From: Protopterus annectens
Taxonomy: Eukaryota > Chordata > Ceratodontiformes > Protopteridae
Direction: 5' to 3'
Assembly (NCBI RefSeq): GCF_019279795.1
Contig: NC_056740.1
Location: forward strand, 227,504,611 to 227,568,610
Length of the DNA stretch: 64,000 bases
This document shows, piece by piece, positions 12,595-23,799 of the stretch (position 1 is the first letter of the stretch; every line of letters starts with the position of its first letter). The notes under the pieces are model-generated. The model did not search any database. It was not told where the DNA came from and worked only from the letters and a program-made list of their open reading frames with translations. Both the position numbers and the translations under genes were made by a program.

Positions 12595-12914
12595 CATACC
12601 TCTCAACTGTACAGATTTTTGCAGACTGTTCAGATTTTTGCCTTTTATTTTTGGCCTGTTTTTCACAAAGTTGTAGTTTTCTGACTAAGTAGTGGTTAAA
12701 TCATAAAAAACTGAAGTTAGAAAATAATGACAGACATTTGAGTTTCAGACTTCATACACTTCAGAAAATTCATGGTAATGCACAACCTGTTATTCTGTCA
12801 ACCTTCTATGTTTGTAAGAGTAATATTTAAAAATTGTCCCTATTTTTGGGCCTTTGTCCCACTTTTATTTATGGCTTTGTCCAGATTTCTTGCTCTAAGA
12901 GGTTGAGAGCTATG
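12595..12914. mobile_element. hAT-type MITE, 8-bp target duplication
   Basis: A 320-bp element with ends CATACCTCTCAAC and GTTGAGAGCTATG (inverted, one mismatch), flanked by a perfect 8-bp direct repeat GTGTGGTG (12587-12594 and 12915-12922). The 8-bp duplication points to the hAT superfamily, though the termini do not start with the common CAG. Inside, 'cagatttttg' motifs recur and 'gtccagatttcttgc' lies near the right end. Non-coding. Confidence 0.82.
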
Positions 12915-12922
12915 GTGTGGTG

Positions 12923-13601
12923 GTGAATTGGGAAACAACATAATGCAGTAACGTCTTGAACATTTGCCAGCCTAGACCTTAATTCTGTTTGCTGTTATGC
13001 ACTATTGAAGCAGTGCAACCTCAGGTGAGGTGCTGTTTGCTTTCATGAATTAACATAGCCACCAGATATTCAGCTACATTGTACAGCTGTATGCCACTCA
13101 AAACATCTTTGCATGTAAACATTTAGAGGCTGTATTAGCTTGATTGTATTAATGGGCTTTTGCACAAATAAATGTCAGGAAGCAAAAACAGCATTATGAT
13201 ATTATCGTCTGATACCTGATGCTCATATATAACAGACAAATATGTGTAGGTGGAATATTCAATTTATTTTTATAAAACTACGGAAATCATATGGATGTTA
13301 TTACAGTACTAATAAATCTTAAAACTTGCAGGTTGTATTATTTCTGGTACAGCATTATGTTTTTAGTTGCTTAAGAAGAATGATTTTGCAATTTGCAACA
13401 TACACAAAGAATAAGTAAATGCAAGCAAGAAAAATATTGTAGTTTATTTATATTTTATATGACATTGTTAAAAAGCAGATGGTGAAATAATAATTAGATT
13501 TAGGTAGACACTTAAAATGATGAATGAATCTGTCCAGTGCGGAGAATAGGGATGGGAGAGCAAGGTCAGAAGCCTAAGAAGAGCAGAGACCTTCATCACA
13601 G
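12923..13601. other. No recognised feature
   Basis: AT-rich sequence without recognisable coding, repeat or terminal structure. Confidence 0.5.
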
Positions 13602-13855
13602 CATTATTATTATTATTATTATTATTTTTATTATTTTTTTTGAAAATCTCCATTGTTTATTGACCTGCAAAATCACACATTCACAAACATATTAGTTTAA
13701 TATCTCATCAGAAAGATGGCATACTCAAGAGTATAGCACCCACTTTATACTGCATTGCTGTGTCAACAATTGATCTACCTGGTGTGGGAATAGAACTTAC
13801 AGCCTTCTACACCAAAGACAAGTGGCACTACTTGTTGTGCCACTAACACTGCCAT
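13602..13855 (-). mobile_element. tRNA-like SINE, second family, (AAT)n tail
   Basis: On the minus strand the element starts 'gcagtgttagtggcac'. It carries 'ctttggtgtagaaggctgt' and the B-box-like 'gttctattcccac', runs through 'gagtatgcc...tgatgagata', and ends in an (AAT)n tail (13602-13640 on the plus strand). A second copy, with different internal spacing, is at 56.50-56.70 kb on the plus strand. tRNA origin is inferred from the box-like segments only. Degenerate. Confidence 0.65.
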
Positions 13856-14679
13856 TGCAATCGCATTATTGCTTTTTAAGATTACATAAAGTAGTATATC
13901 ATCTTGGAAGCCATCCTCTGAAGACCGGACTAGGCTTATCCACACTAACGTTAGTATGCTGATCCAGAGCACTGTTTTTAATTAAAAGCAATCATTTTTA
14001 CCAGGCTACTGTATTCACATCTCTTTATTCAAGTCCTGCAATTTTAGTTGAAAAATGGCATGTGAGGCAAAGTCACCTTGTTCTTACAAAAATATTGTAT
14101 TTTTACATCTGTCCCAATTTATGGATTTTACAGTACATAATCCTATAGCTTGCAAGATTTATGTCCAGCTTAATACTAATTATCCTGATGAATGACAGAT
14201 AAAGTTCTTATGCAGCAAAAATTAACAGGGGCTTGTGGAGGGAGTAGGAGACAATGTTCATTATATTGTCACTGCTGCAGTAGCCTTATCCATGTTGGTT
14301 CTATCTCTCATAGGATATGACAGCCAGCCAGCTTCTAAAGCTTCAGGGTACCTTCCATGCACCCAATCCATCTTGAGCTGAAATAACTAAAAAGACAGTT
14401 TGGGGTGCCAGGCCTTTCAGAGATTTCCTGGCTGCCACTGAAGGCTTTAGAGGATTGATTGTCAGCTTGGGATGTTCCTTTGCTGGGTAGATGAATTCTC
14501 TTTGGGAAAAAAAAACTTCTATTTTAAAAAAAATGTTTGTTTTATAGCATTCTCCTCTTCAGGAAAGTTATTTTAAAGTTAGGAGTTTGGGTCTTAATGG
14601 ACAGTCACAAAACTGTATTGTACTTTTAAACAAGAGCACCTTTTTCCTGTCAGTTTGAAATTAAAAACTAGTAGCATAT
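13856..14679. other. No recognised feature
   Basis: No protein, SINE or terminal-repeat signature identified. The right end may include 5' UTR of the L1-like element that follows. Confidence 0.45.
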
Positions 14680-15290
14680 ATGAGAAAGAAACAAAGGGTG
14701 GAGAAAAAAAGTGCTGAAAGTGCAAAGCAGCTTACTATGGAGAAGCTGGTAGAAACAATTATGTTAGAGACTATATGGAAGGAAATTACAGACGTTAAAC
14801 AAACATTACTTGACAGTCTGTGAAGCCAAGAAAAGAAGTTGGAAGAGATTGTCAAAGGCTTAAATGAACATACAACAGTGAGTTAGAAAACCAGGAATTG
14901 TGGGCCTGAGTAAATTATGCTGAATGATTTCTGGATGACTTGGAGCACAAAGAAGTAGATCCAGAGGATCAAGCTAGGAGAAAGAATTTAAAAGTTATGG
15001 GAATTCTGGAGAAGACTGATGGAAGTGACTGTATGAAGATGATGACGGGTCTTCTGGAAAAGTGGATGGGCATACAAGAAGAGATTAAAATTGAATGGGC
15101 CTATTGCACAGTATGGAGACTGATGGCTGAAGTCTGGAAACCAGGGAAACAGTTGAAGGTTGGAGATAACATGATTTATGTGGATCATGATTACTCGTTG
15201 GAAACTCAAACCAAAAGCAATGACATGAGACCTGCAATCAAGGAATGTAAGAGTAAAGGATTAAGATGGTGACTGCTATCCTGCAGTACT
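14680..15290 (+). pseudogene. L1-like ORF1 (RNA-binding, trimerising protein)
   Basis: ORF1p of L1 elements coats element RNA and assembles the ribonucleoprotein. Here a start at 14680 opens a charged, coiled-coil-like N-terminus that meets a stop after about 46 codons (near 14820), with another near 14884. The next frame (14940-15272) reads 'RRKNLKVMGILEK', equivalent to the L1 motif that begins the RNA-recognition domain. It ends in 'YVDHDYSLETQ' and 'RPAIKECKSKGLRW', the conserved L1 C-terminal segment, then a stop at 15270. Broken by at least two stops, so not functional. Strong family call from the C-terminal motif. Confidence 0.82.
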
Positions 15291-15699
15291 TCACATCTTT
15301 GTACAAGGAACAGTGCAGTCCTTCAACACACCAGATGATGCAATGGAATTTCTCAGAAAAATCTATTAATCTGAGGTATGGCCAAGAAGACCAAAACAAG
15401 CAATTATTGAATCCCAGCATGACAGAACCTATAGGAAAGCTGAAGGGTTTGAATAAGGAGTTGAGTTATTTTCCAATTTTAATAAAAGACAGAAGTTGAC
15501 AGAGAAGGTGCAACAAATTAGGGAAGCTAGAAAATTGCGTGATGACCAGGCTGAAGGAAACAGTGCTTTTGATTAAATATTAGATTTATTCGAGATTGGT
15601 TTATACTTTGGATTTGGTTTAAAGTAGCAGTAGCAAGAAGAATCTTTTTGGAAAAGGACATAAATCAATAAATGGACACATGAGACTGGAAAGAGAGAA

Positions 15700-18330
15700 T
15701 GAGCAAACGTGGGCTAAGGAAGTGATAAAGACGGAAATACATGATTGGACATAAGGAAGATGGAGGATGGGATAGAATTAAAAATGTGAATTAGAATGCG
15801 GATCCAGAAAAAAATGAAACAGGAGATACTGAAGAGATGAACACATAAGGAGGCATTAATAGCAAAACTGGGGAGATTGCAAGAACATAGTGGAACAAGC
15901 AGCAAAGTAGATAGAAGGAAGGCGAGGGAAGTCAAACAGGAACTGCAGAGATGGGAGGACACCAGATTGTGGGAACAGAGAATAGAAGCAGAAAGACTTT
16001 TTGCTACACCCACACCATTAGCAACTAAGGTGTTAGCTAAAAGACTAAGACAAAAGGCTGTAGAAAGAGATATATTTATGATAAAAAGGATGGGAAAGGA
16101 ACATGAGGAGGAAACACTAGAAGGAATATTGGATATGTTTAGGGAATATTATAAAAGGAGAGTCAGAGAAGGACCAACAAAGAAGTGAACTGAAGAGATT
16201 AAATTATAGAATACTAAAAGGAATTCAGCTGGGGCATAGGGATAAGGATATTCTTTTAGCACATACAAGTAGGGAAAAACTAGAAAAGGCCTTTGATAAA
16301 TTAGTTAATGGGAAGCCATCTGGAAGTGATGGAATTGCTGAAGAATTTTGGCATTTAAATAAAGAGGTGGTTATAGAGAGATGGTTGATATTATTTGATA
16401 GCATATTGGAAGGGTCAAGTTCACCAGAGACATGAAAATGAGCACTAATTTCAGTGCTATACAAGAAAGGAAAGGACCCTTTGAATCCAGCCTCATATAG
16501 ACCTGTATCAGTTCTGAGCCATGATTACAAATGTTTTATGCAGACCCTAACAGAAAAAAAAACTGGTAGAATCTTGAAAGAAAGAATAGGTTATGTTCAA
16601 ACAGGATTTGTGGGAGGACAAAGAACAGCAGATAACATTATTGAAACACTGTTGATTAAAAGACTTCACAAGAGAAGGCCAACTCATTGTATCTGATATT
16701 ATTAGATACTCAGAATGAATCTGATAGGGTGGATTGGAAGCATTTATTTAGGGTGATGATGAGGATATGGTTTTCCAAAAGAATGGATTAAACTACTAAA
16801 AAAGATGTATTCGGGACAACTGCTAAGATCAAAATTAGGGCTAGATTATCTGAGAAACTAATTATTAAAAGAGAGACTCACCAGAGTTGCTCTTTATCTC
16901 CACTTTTATTTGCAATTTATGTTGAACCATTCTCAGAATTCATTAGGACCTCAGATATAAAGAATCAGCACTGGGAAGGAAAGGAAAGGAAGATAGTTTT
17001 GTATGTAGATGATGTCTGATTATCTTTAAGCCACTGTGAACAAGCTAAAGAAACGTTATGGCAGTTGTTGGAAGACTTTGGAAGAGAGAGACAGGGTATA
17101 GAATTAATAAAGATAAAACTCAGGTTATTTGGGGAGGTAGCCAGGAAAGATGAAGGCATCAATAGGGCAAAGAATTTTGGGTAGATGCAATGAAATTCCT
17201 GGTGTTATGGCTAGTAGACAGTAGAGGGATCTAAATTATTTACATACAACAGGATTTATGACAAATGCAAACAACTATTACAAAAATGAAAGATATTGAA
17301 CTTAGATTTCATGCAGGGAGTGTCAGACTTGCAAATATGAATATTGCCAGAGTTTAATTACGTAGGACAGGTATTTTGGGACCTACTTATTTAAAGAAGA
17401 CAAAACAGATTTTTAAAGACTTATTTTGGGGTGAGAAAAAAACAAGAGTGAAAAGGGAAAAATAGTTCAAGACACTAACAGGGGTGGCCTAGGAATTCCA
17501 GACTTAAAGAATAGTCTGCAAGCAGGAATGGCTGTAAATGTATTAAGACTGATAGATGTTGGACATAATGCAGACTACAAGAGAATAATATGGGATAGAG
17601 AAAGACAGTGGATAGACAAAGGGGATATATTGACAACTTTGTTGGAAACAGCCGAAAAGTAGATAAAGACCAATTAGTTTAGATAGGCACAGGGCCTATT
17701 TAAAGAAAGATAGAAGGAAGACATGAAGTCTTGATCTGGAAGGGTGATTATGACAGGGGGATTAGAGAAAGACCGGCATATGGAAAATAACCTTTAAAGG
17801 TGGTGAATTAGACAAAAAAAATGTAAAATATTGACCAGATTCAAAGATAAAACTGTGGGAAGCAATAAACCAAGAATTTCAGTTGGTGGAAGACTTAAGG
17901 TAGGAGTATGAAACAGTACAGGATAGATGGCACAGAATGACAAAAGGAGTAAGGAAAGAGAACAGGATACCAAGAATATTACTAGAGACAGAGGGTAAAA
18001 GATTGGAGAGAAAGAATATGAATGGTTTACTAAGGTAGGAAAAGAATGGCTGAGGGAAAACGGAAAGAAACTAAATAGTAATTTGAAGACTATGTGGGAG
18101 AAAATGTTGGAGACTCAAACTGCAGAAGTGAAGTGGTTCAACATGATTATATTGCCAAAATTTGTCAGCAAAGCCAGGAAGTTTATGATTTTTGCTTGGA
18201 AATGCTTGCATAAGTATTTTTATACACCAGCTAGATTAACAAATATGTTTCCGAGGTTTAATGCCCACTGCTGGAGATGTTTTAGAGAAAGGGGAACATG
18301 GATACATTTTTGGAATGTCAGAAATTAGAC
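15700..18330 (+). pseudogene. L1-like ORF2 reverse transcriptase, dead
   Basis: Remains of L1-type ORF2. 15877-16188 encodes the basic linker before the RT. 'KPSGSDGIAEEFW' is near 16312-16350, 'LYKKGKDPLNPASYRP' near 16457-16505, and 'GFVGGQRTADNI' near 16605-16640. 'SCSLSPLLFAIYVEP' is near 16887-16930 and the catalytic box 'LYVDDV' near 16997-17015. 18083-18330 encodes the distal part with 'YTPARLTNMFPRFN' and a Cys-rich 'CWRCFRERGTW' that matches the L1 C-terminal zinc-knuckle region. At least six stops or shifts interrupt it, including a stop replacing the residue after YVDDV. The segment 17170-18080 is barely recognisable. Confidence 0.8.
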
Positions 18331-19264
18331 CAGTATCAGCAGGGCATTGAGGAAATTCTGCAAGAACTCACCAAATAAAAAGTAAGGCAGAACCCTAAAT
18401 TATAGTTGCTAGGGTGTGAAGAAGAAAGAGCTCTAAATAAGTATGATGTAATTATAGGCAAACTAATAATGGTTGGAATGAAAGGAATCACATGAAAGTG
18501 GGAAAAAAGTGGAGAAGCCCAAAGTAGAGGAGGTGAGGCAAATGATACAAGATACTGAACAATTGGAGAGACCTGAAAGGGTAAAGGGAAACAGTAGAGT
18601 TTGTCGAGCACATAATCTGGGGACAATGTCTGCAAAGAATCAAGGGTCAGGAAGACTGGAGATAAAGAGCAAAATGACAAAATGGGGCTTAAGGACCAGT
18701 TATGAGGTTAGTTGCACAATGATAAGAAAACAAAGGAAAAAGTAGATGTGAGAAGCCACAGGGAGGGATACATGTATATAGTTAGTCTGGACAAGTTCAA
18801 AGAAAATAGGGGATAGACAAGAGGCCCACAGGGCACATAAAGCAAGAGATAGTTTTGTTGCCTGAGGTTTAAGGCCGAATACCCACAGAATGAATGTGTA
18901 TAAATTAGGTGAAACGATAACAAATACATTATAAATTGTAGGCCGGAAAAAATTGTGACCTTGTATTGAAACTATATATTTGATAAAATTGGATATCTTT
19001 TTCCTTTCCTTTTTCTGTAAGTTATATTTGATGCATATAGTTATTAATTTTAATCAATTTAACGTGTTGATTTTTTAGAAGATACTTGATATTTGCAAGA
19101 TTTGATTTAATAAAGATACTATTGTTAATTTTTTAAAAAAGTGTTTGAAAAAACATTTTTCTGTGGAGAAAATGTGATTATTTTATTTTTTGCAATGGGA
19201 AAGCATTTTAAGTACTTTTTATTGTGAAAAAAGTGATTTTTAAACATTTTCCAATTTTACTTGC

Positions 19265-20535
19265 TTGTATTGCTTGTTTTCTACAGGAAAGAGACACCAT
19301 TTATGGTTTGGCCATGGAATAAACTTTTACTCCTGCAATCAGTCCTTCCTTCAGCCACAGAAAGAAAAAAAAAAGTTAAGCAAACAGCCTTTGCCACCAC
19401 AGCATGTTAGCAATTTGACTCAGCCAGAGGTGGGTGACTCTGCTGTGGCCATTAGCTGTACCTTAGATCACTCATATTTTACTCCAGAACTCTCTAGCAT
19501 ATCACCTGCAGTCACTATGGACCGGGGGTTAACCACATCCTCTTTGGTTGTTAGGGTCCCCACAGTGGGCAAGGGGGAGTCCCTTTTGTTGGATCCTGAG
19601 ACACTGAACAGGGAAGGAAGACTTCCTTGTTTTGTCAGAATTTTGTGCCTATCCCTGTGGAAACTGCTGCTGCCATTAATAACACTCTTGGCCCCATTCT
19701 CCTGTCAAAAAGAAAAAGAAAACTAAGCATGTATCTACTCTTCCTCAAAATTACTTGGATAGGAGTAGTTTACTGGCTCTATCTCTGAGTTTAATTCAGG
19801 CATTTGATGACTCTTATAAAATAGTTTCTGATAAAAGAAAGAGGGATACTTCTTTTCCTGAAGAGATTCAAGATTTTGTATTTGTACAGGAAAATTAAGG
19901 GACAGATACAGGGTTTTCTCCTCTAATTTCTGATTCACTCAGGAGAGCTCATTGTCTGATTCACTCTCTGGGAGGTTCTCTTTCTCTAAGACTATTTCCA
20001 GAATGTGCACATGTTTTCAGTGGGAAAACACTGAGATTTGTCAGTTCCTCAGAAAATACTATGAGCTGTTACAGAAGGAATTTCCAGGACCTCCACCCAG
20101 TCCTCCAATTCTGTCAGCTTTGGAGGATGCGTGTGTGTTGCTGCATGCACTTTTCCTGATAGCCAGCTAACTGCCCCTAAAAAGGCATATATGATAAATG
20201 AATTTTTTCAGTCTTTGAAGTTTTTAAACACTCTTCCCAGACCTCACCCAGCAGCTATAGCATTAGTTAATCCTACTGCTGCTAAATATTTAGTTAATTC
20301 CAATCCGATTCTTTCTGATAAGGATGGGGAGATTATTGATAAGTATAGGAAAATTGTATGTTTTTGCAAGTTTGCTTTTCAGAATTTGAATTGTCATGCT
20401 CATATGTTAAAGTTAGTTCTGATTAATTGTGAAAGCATGAGGAATGCTTTGTCTACAGTTTCTTCTTGTGAGCAAAAATCTGCTCTAAATAATTTAGTTT
20501 ATTCTATTGCATATAGCACTGCTCACTGTTTATAG
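19265..20535 (+). pseudogene. DIRS gag-like region
   Basis: Two readable stretches, 19265-19726 and 20131-20535, are separated by frame breaks. The second (134 codons) contains 'RPHPAAIALVNPTAAKYL' and a long helical-looking segment, in the position of a DIRS capsid-like protein upstream of the RT. No zinc knuckle is visible. The assignment rests on position and on similarity to the general style of vertebrate DIRS gag, so it is weaker than for RT and recombinase. Not functional. Confidence 0.55.
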
Positions 20536-20939
20536 TTTTACTGTTTTGAGGTTTGCCTGTCTGCATTCTCAGAACCTCCCAGATGATGTTAAAAATGAGA
20601 TTTTCAATTCTCCTTTTGACAGAGATTTAGTTTTGCCCCCCCCACTGCAGAGGTCATCAAAAAGAGTGATAAAATGGCAAAATTGATGCAGGAATTCTCT
20701 GGGAGTTTTTAGCCCTCCTTTTTCAGTTTTGGCAAAAATAAAATAAAACAGTCTCAACAGAATGCAGATAAACAGTTAAGAAAAAAGGGCAAGGTGGGTT
20801 CCAAAAACAACTCTGGAACCTCTTAAAAGCAAGTCAGTCCAACAAGTCAGAATAACTATTTAAGCAACCTTGTCCCTCTCCTAGTACCCTGGCAGCCCCA
20901 TTTTTCTTCCAGAAAGTCTGAATCTCCACTTTTCACTTT

Positions 20940-22490
20940 GGCAACAGATAGTTCAGACCAATGGGTTCTGAAGATCAAGGGGGTCCTTCATCACATGCTG
21001 TCCCAGGGAGTGATAGAAGAAGTTTCTCCTTCCTAGGTGGGGAAAGGTTTTTGTTCAAGTATGGTTTTAGTTTCATAGAAAGAAAATGCTTGGAGACCAG
21101 TTTTCACTTCACAACCTGTTACTTCTTCCTCATTCAAATTTTCTGGTAACACTAAATTTAAAAGATGCTTATCATCCCATCCCTAGTCATCCAGACTTCA
21201 TGTATTTTTAAGGTTTTGTATGTCTGGATCACATTTTGGACTATTCACTTGCACCAAGAGTGTTTACAAAGTGCCTCACTCCAGTTATAACTCATTGCAG
21301 GCTACAGAGTATCCACGTTTTTCCATATTTAGACAACTTGTATTTTGCATAATGTCAGGAATCTCTCATACATGAGCTAGGATTCTAAGAGAACATTCAA
21401 AAGTATTTTTGACTCATTCGCACAAGATTGTGTTCAAAGAACTTCTCTTCCACAGAAAAAAATAAATTCAGATCTAGAACTATTTCTAAATTTTTCACTC
21501 AGATTTCAGTTACTACAAAGGAATTCCTCTTAATTCTGGGTCTCATGGCATCTATGATTCTCATGATACCCCTGGCAGATATCTGAGTGAAAAAGATACA
21601 AAGGTATTTGAAGTCTGGTTCCAGCACCTACATCCTTTCTTTTTTCTAATCCTAGTGCTGGGCTTTGTCAGAAAAGAATAACTTGGTGGAGACAGCAAGT
21701 ATACTTAAATCCAGGTCTCCACTTTATCTACCCTGTTCCAAAGCTGTCAGTTAATGCAGATACCTAAGACTTTGCTTGTGGAGCAGATTCAGGAGTGATA
21801 AATAAAAGTGCAAGATGTATGGGACACCAAGGACAGATGCAAGCATATAAATACAAAAAAAATTGATTACCCTGTTCAAGGCACTCAACTCTCTGAATCA
21901 TCTTTGGTCCCTGGGACCACTTCAAGTTGTTACAGACAGTACCACAGCCATGTATTACCTCAACAAGCAAGGAAGAACCAAGTTGTACAACCTTTGCAGA
22001 TTAGCCATGTTAGCTTGGGGTATAGCTTGACAGCACAATCTCACTCTACACACATCCTACATTCTTTCATTGCAAAATTGTGTCAGACACGCTGAGCAAG
22101 ACAAGGGTAGACCCTCACAAATGGAAACTAGATCAAGGGATCATCCGAGATTTGATACATCTGTGGGCAGATCCTCAAGCACCTATTTGCCTCCTCTCTG
22201 AGCAATCAGACGGAAAGATTCTGCTTTAGGACTCCATGCCAGAAGGTCTGGAAGACAGAGGTCTTTTTTCCTTGTACAGGAATGTTCCTGTATACTTTTC
22301 CACCCTTTCCACTGATATCCAGGGTGCTTCTGAAGATTTAGAGGGTAACCATCAAGATCAGTGTGGTGACTCCCTTGTGGCCCAGGCAACAGTGATTCTC
22401 CCTTCTTTTGTAAATGGCCAGGGACAATTACCACAAGCTTCCTCACAGACTGGATCTATTCACACAAGATCAAGGGTGTTTGACACATCC
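20940..22490 (+). pseudogene. DIRS reverse transcriptase / RNase H, broken
   Basis: Begins near 'VLKIKGVLHHMLSQGVIEEV' (20967). It passes through 'LNLKDAYHPIP' (about 21153), equivalent to the DIRS block with the first catalytic Asp, and 'PRVFTKCLTPVITH' (about 21255-21295). The box 'YLDN' near 21327 replaces the usual YLDD, so the second Asp of the pair is lost. The RNase H-type region follows ('YRQYHSHVLPQQARKNQ', about 21938-21990; 'LSNQTERFCF', about 22195-22230). Multiple stops and frame changes; inactive. The family call is supported by the recombinase downstream. Confidence 0.75.
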
Positions 22491-22499
22491 TGACCATAG

Positions 22500-23545
22500 G
22501 CAACTTCAATTGACTGTCTGGATGATAAGGTCTTAATTTCCTTTAGGCACCTATTTACTGAAGACATGCAGCAGGTACTAGTGGAAGCAAGAAAGCCTGC
22601 TATTAGAAAATCATATATTAGCAAATGGAAATGGTTTTCTAGTTATTGCCAACAACATAACAAGCACCCATTCAGGCTAATTGTTCTCTGGTATTACAAT
22701 GTTTGTGTGCGTTACTGTCCTCCATCAAGTTCATTTATCAGGTGTTTCAGCATATTTGCCTATAGATCCTCCTCTTTTAATGCATTCTCATGTCAAAATA
22801 TTTTTGAAAAGGGTTTTGCATAATGAGCCTCCAAGAAAACTGGTGGCCCGCAGATCTTAATTTTCTGTTAGAGAAGTTAAACTTGTTCTATTTGAACAGA
22901 CTAACCTGGCTAATTTGAGGTTCTTAACATGGAAAACAGCTTTACTAATTTGTCTGACTTCTGCAAAATGGGCAACTGAGTTGCAAGCTCTTATGGTGAG
23001 CATTTTCTATAAGGACAGGGTTTCTTTGAGAACTAATCCTTATTTTATGCCTAAAGTGGCATTTAAGTTTACTTTAAGCCAAACTATTCATCTCCCCATT
23101 GTCTTTCTTGAACCCAAAAATAAGTAAAAAAGGACACCCTGTAACTTGGATGTCCACAGACAACTCAGGTACTATATTGACAGTACTAAATCTTTTAGAT
23201 GTTTGGATCAGTTGTTAATTTCCTGTGAAGTTAAGAAGAAGGAACAACCTATGTCAAAGAGGATTATTTCCAAATAGATGTCTAAGGCTATTACCCTTTT
23301 TTATACTCACCACAGCAAAAGTATTCCAGGCAGGATCAGAGCCCACTCTACCAGGGTCTTTGCTTCATCTATAGCTTTTTGAAAAAGTTTACATTCTAGA
23401 TGTATTTTAGAAGCAGCAACCTGGCCCTCTGCACATACTTTTACAAAGCACTATAAGATTGATTCCTTCTATAGGTCTAGATCAGGGTTTTCTAGGACCA
23501 TTCTCCACAGGCTCCTGGACACTTCTCCTTCCACCACCCTAATGT
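22500..23545 (+). pseudogene. DIRS tyrosine recombinase, broken
   Basis: A tyrosine recombinase would cut and join DNA through a covalent phosphotyrosine link. The N-terminal helical domain reads 'ARKPAIRKSYISKWKWF' (22587-22637). The catalytic domain shows 'LRFLTWKTALLICLTSAKWA' (22917-22976), where the usual first catalytic Arg (in SARR) is now Lys-Trp. The second-half motif 'IRAHSTRVFASS' (about 23335-23370) keeps the His-x-x-Arg pair. The distal 'ATWPSAHTFTKHY' (about 23418-23456) keeps the candidate catalytic Tyr. Several stops and shifts are present, for example after 22823 and 23127. Dead, but an unambiguous DIRS signature. Confidence 0.85.
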
Positions 23546-23639
23546 AGTAGTCTAGGGTAATCTACCCATATAGGTTGTGTGTTGTTTATGCTTGGTGTGT
23601 ATACTTATATTTTGTTGTTCCTAGCATTGTCCTTTCAGG

Positions 23640-23667
23640 GCTCAGCCTCCTTCTCTCTCTCTCTCTT
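23640..23667. repeat. Short (TC)n tract
   Basis: CT-rich run between the DIRS recombinase and the RTE element. The surrounding 23560-23800 may be DIRS 3' sequence, but no inverted repeat could be matched. Confidence 0.7.
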
Positions 23668-23799
23668 GACATGAAAGCTCTGAAGAGCTTGGCACCCAAA
23701 CCTGTCTTTTTTGTCAGCTCAGCTTGAGCTGACTAATAGCTTAGGCACATAGAATGTGCCCTGAAGCTTTGTAAGCTGGACAGCTTGTATATTTCATGA

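Larger units (their letters stand above)
14680..19110 (+). mobile_element. L1-like LINE, dead, internally deleted
   Basis: A plus-strand L1/Tx1-group LINE. ORF1 remains lie at 14680-15290, RT-encoding ORF2 remains at about 15700-17170, the ORF2 C-terminus at 18083-18330, then AT-rich 3' sequence to about 19110. Only about 400 bp separates the ORF1 end from the region just before the RT. The apurinic-like endonuclease domain (normally some 700 bp) was therefore mostly lost. The purine-rich sense strand is typical of L1. Both ends are approximate. Confidence 0.82.
19230..23560 (+). mobile_element. DIRS-like tyrosine-recombinase retrotransposon, dead
   Basis: A plus-strand element with the DIRS gene order: gag-like region (19265-20535), reverse transcriptase with YLDN box (20940-21680), RNase H and following region (21740-22490), then a tyrosine recombinase (22500-23545). 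DIRS elements lack integrase and use the recombinase to insert a circular intermediate, so no target duplication is expected. Split or inverted terminal repeats were not located by eye and the ends are estimates. All frames carry stops or shifts. It sits directly between an L1-like and an RTE element in the same orientation. Confidence 0.82.

Noticed and set aside
19265..19330. Possible spliced host exon (cag then an open frame)
   Set aside because: The frame sits at the expected 5' side of the DIRS element and shows no link to a host protein.
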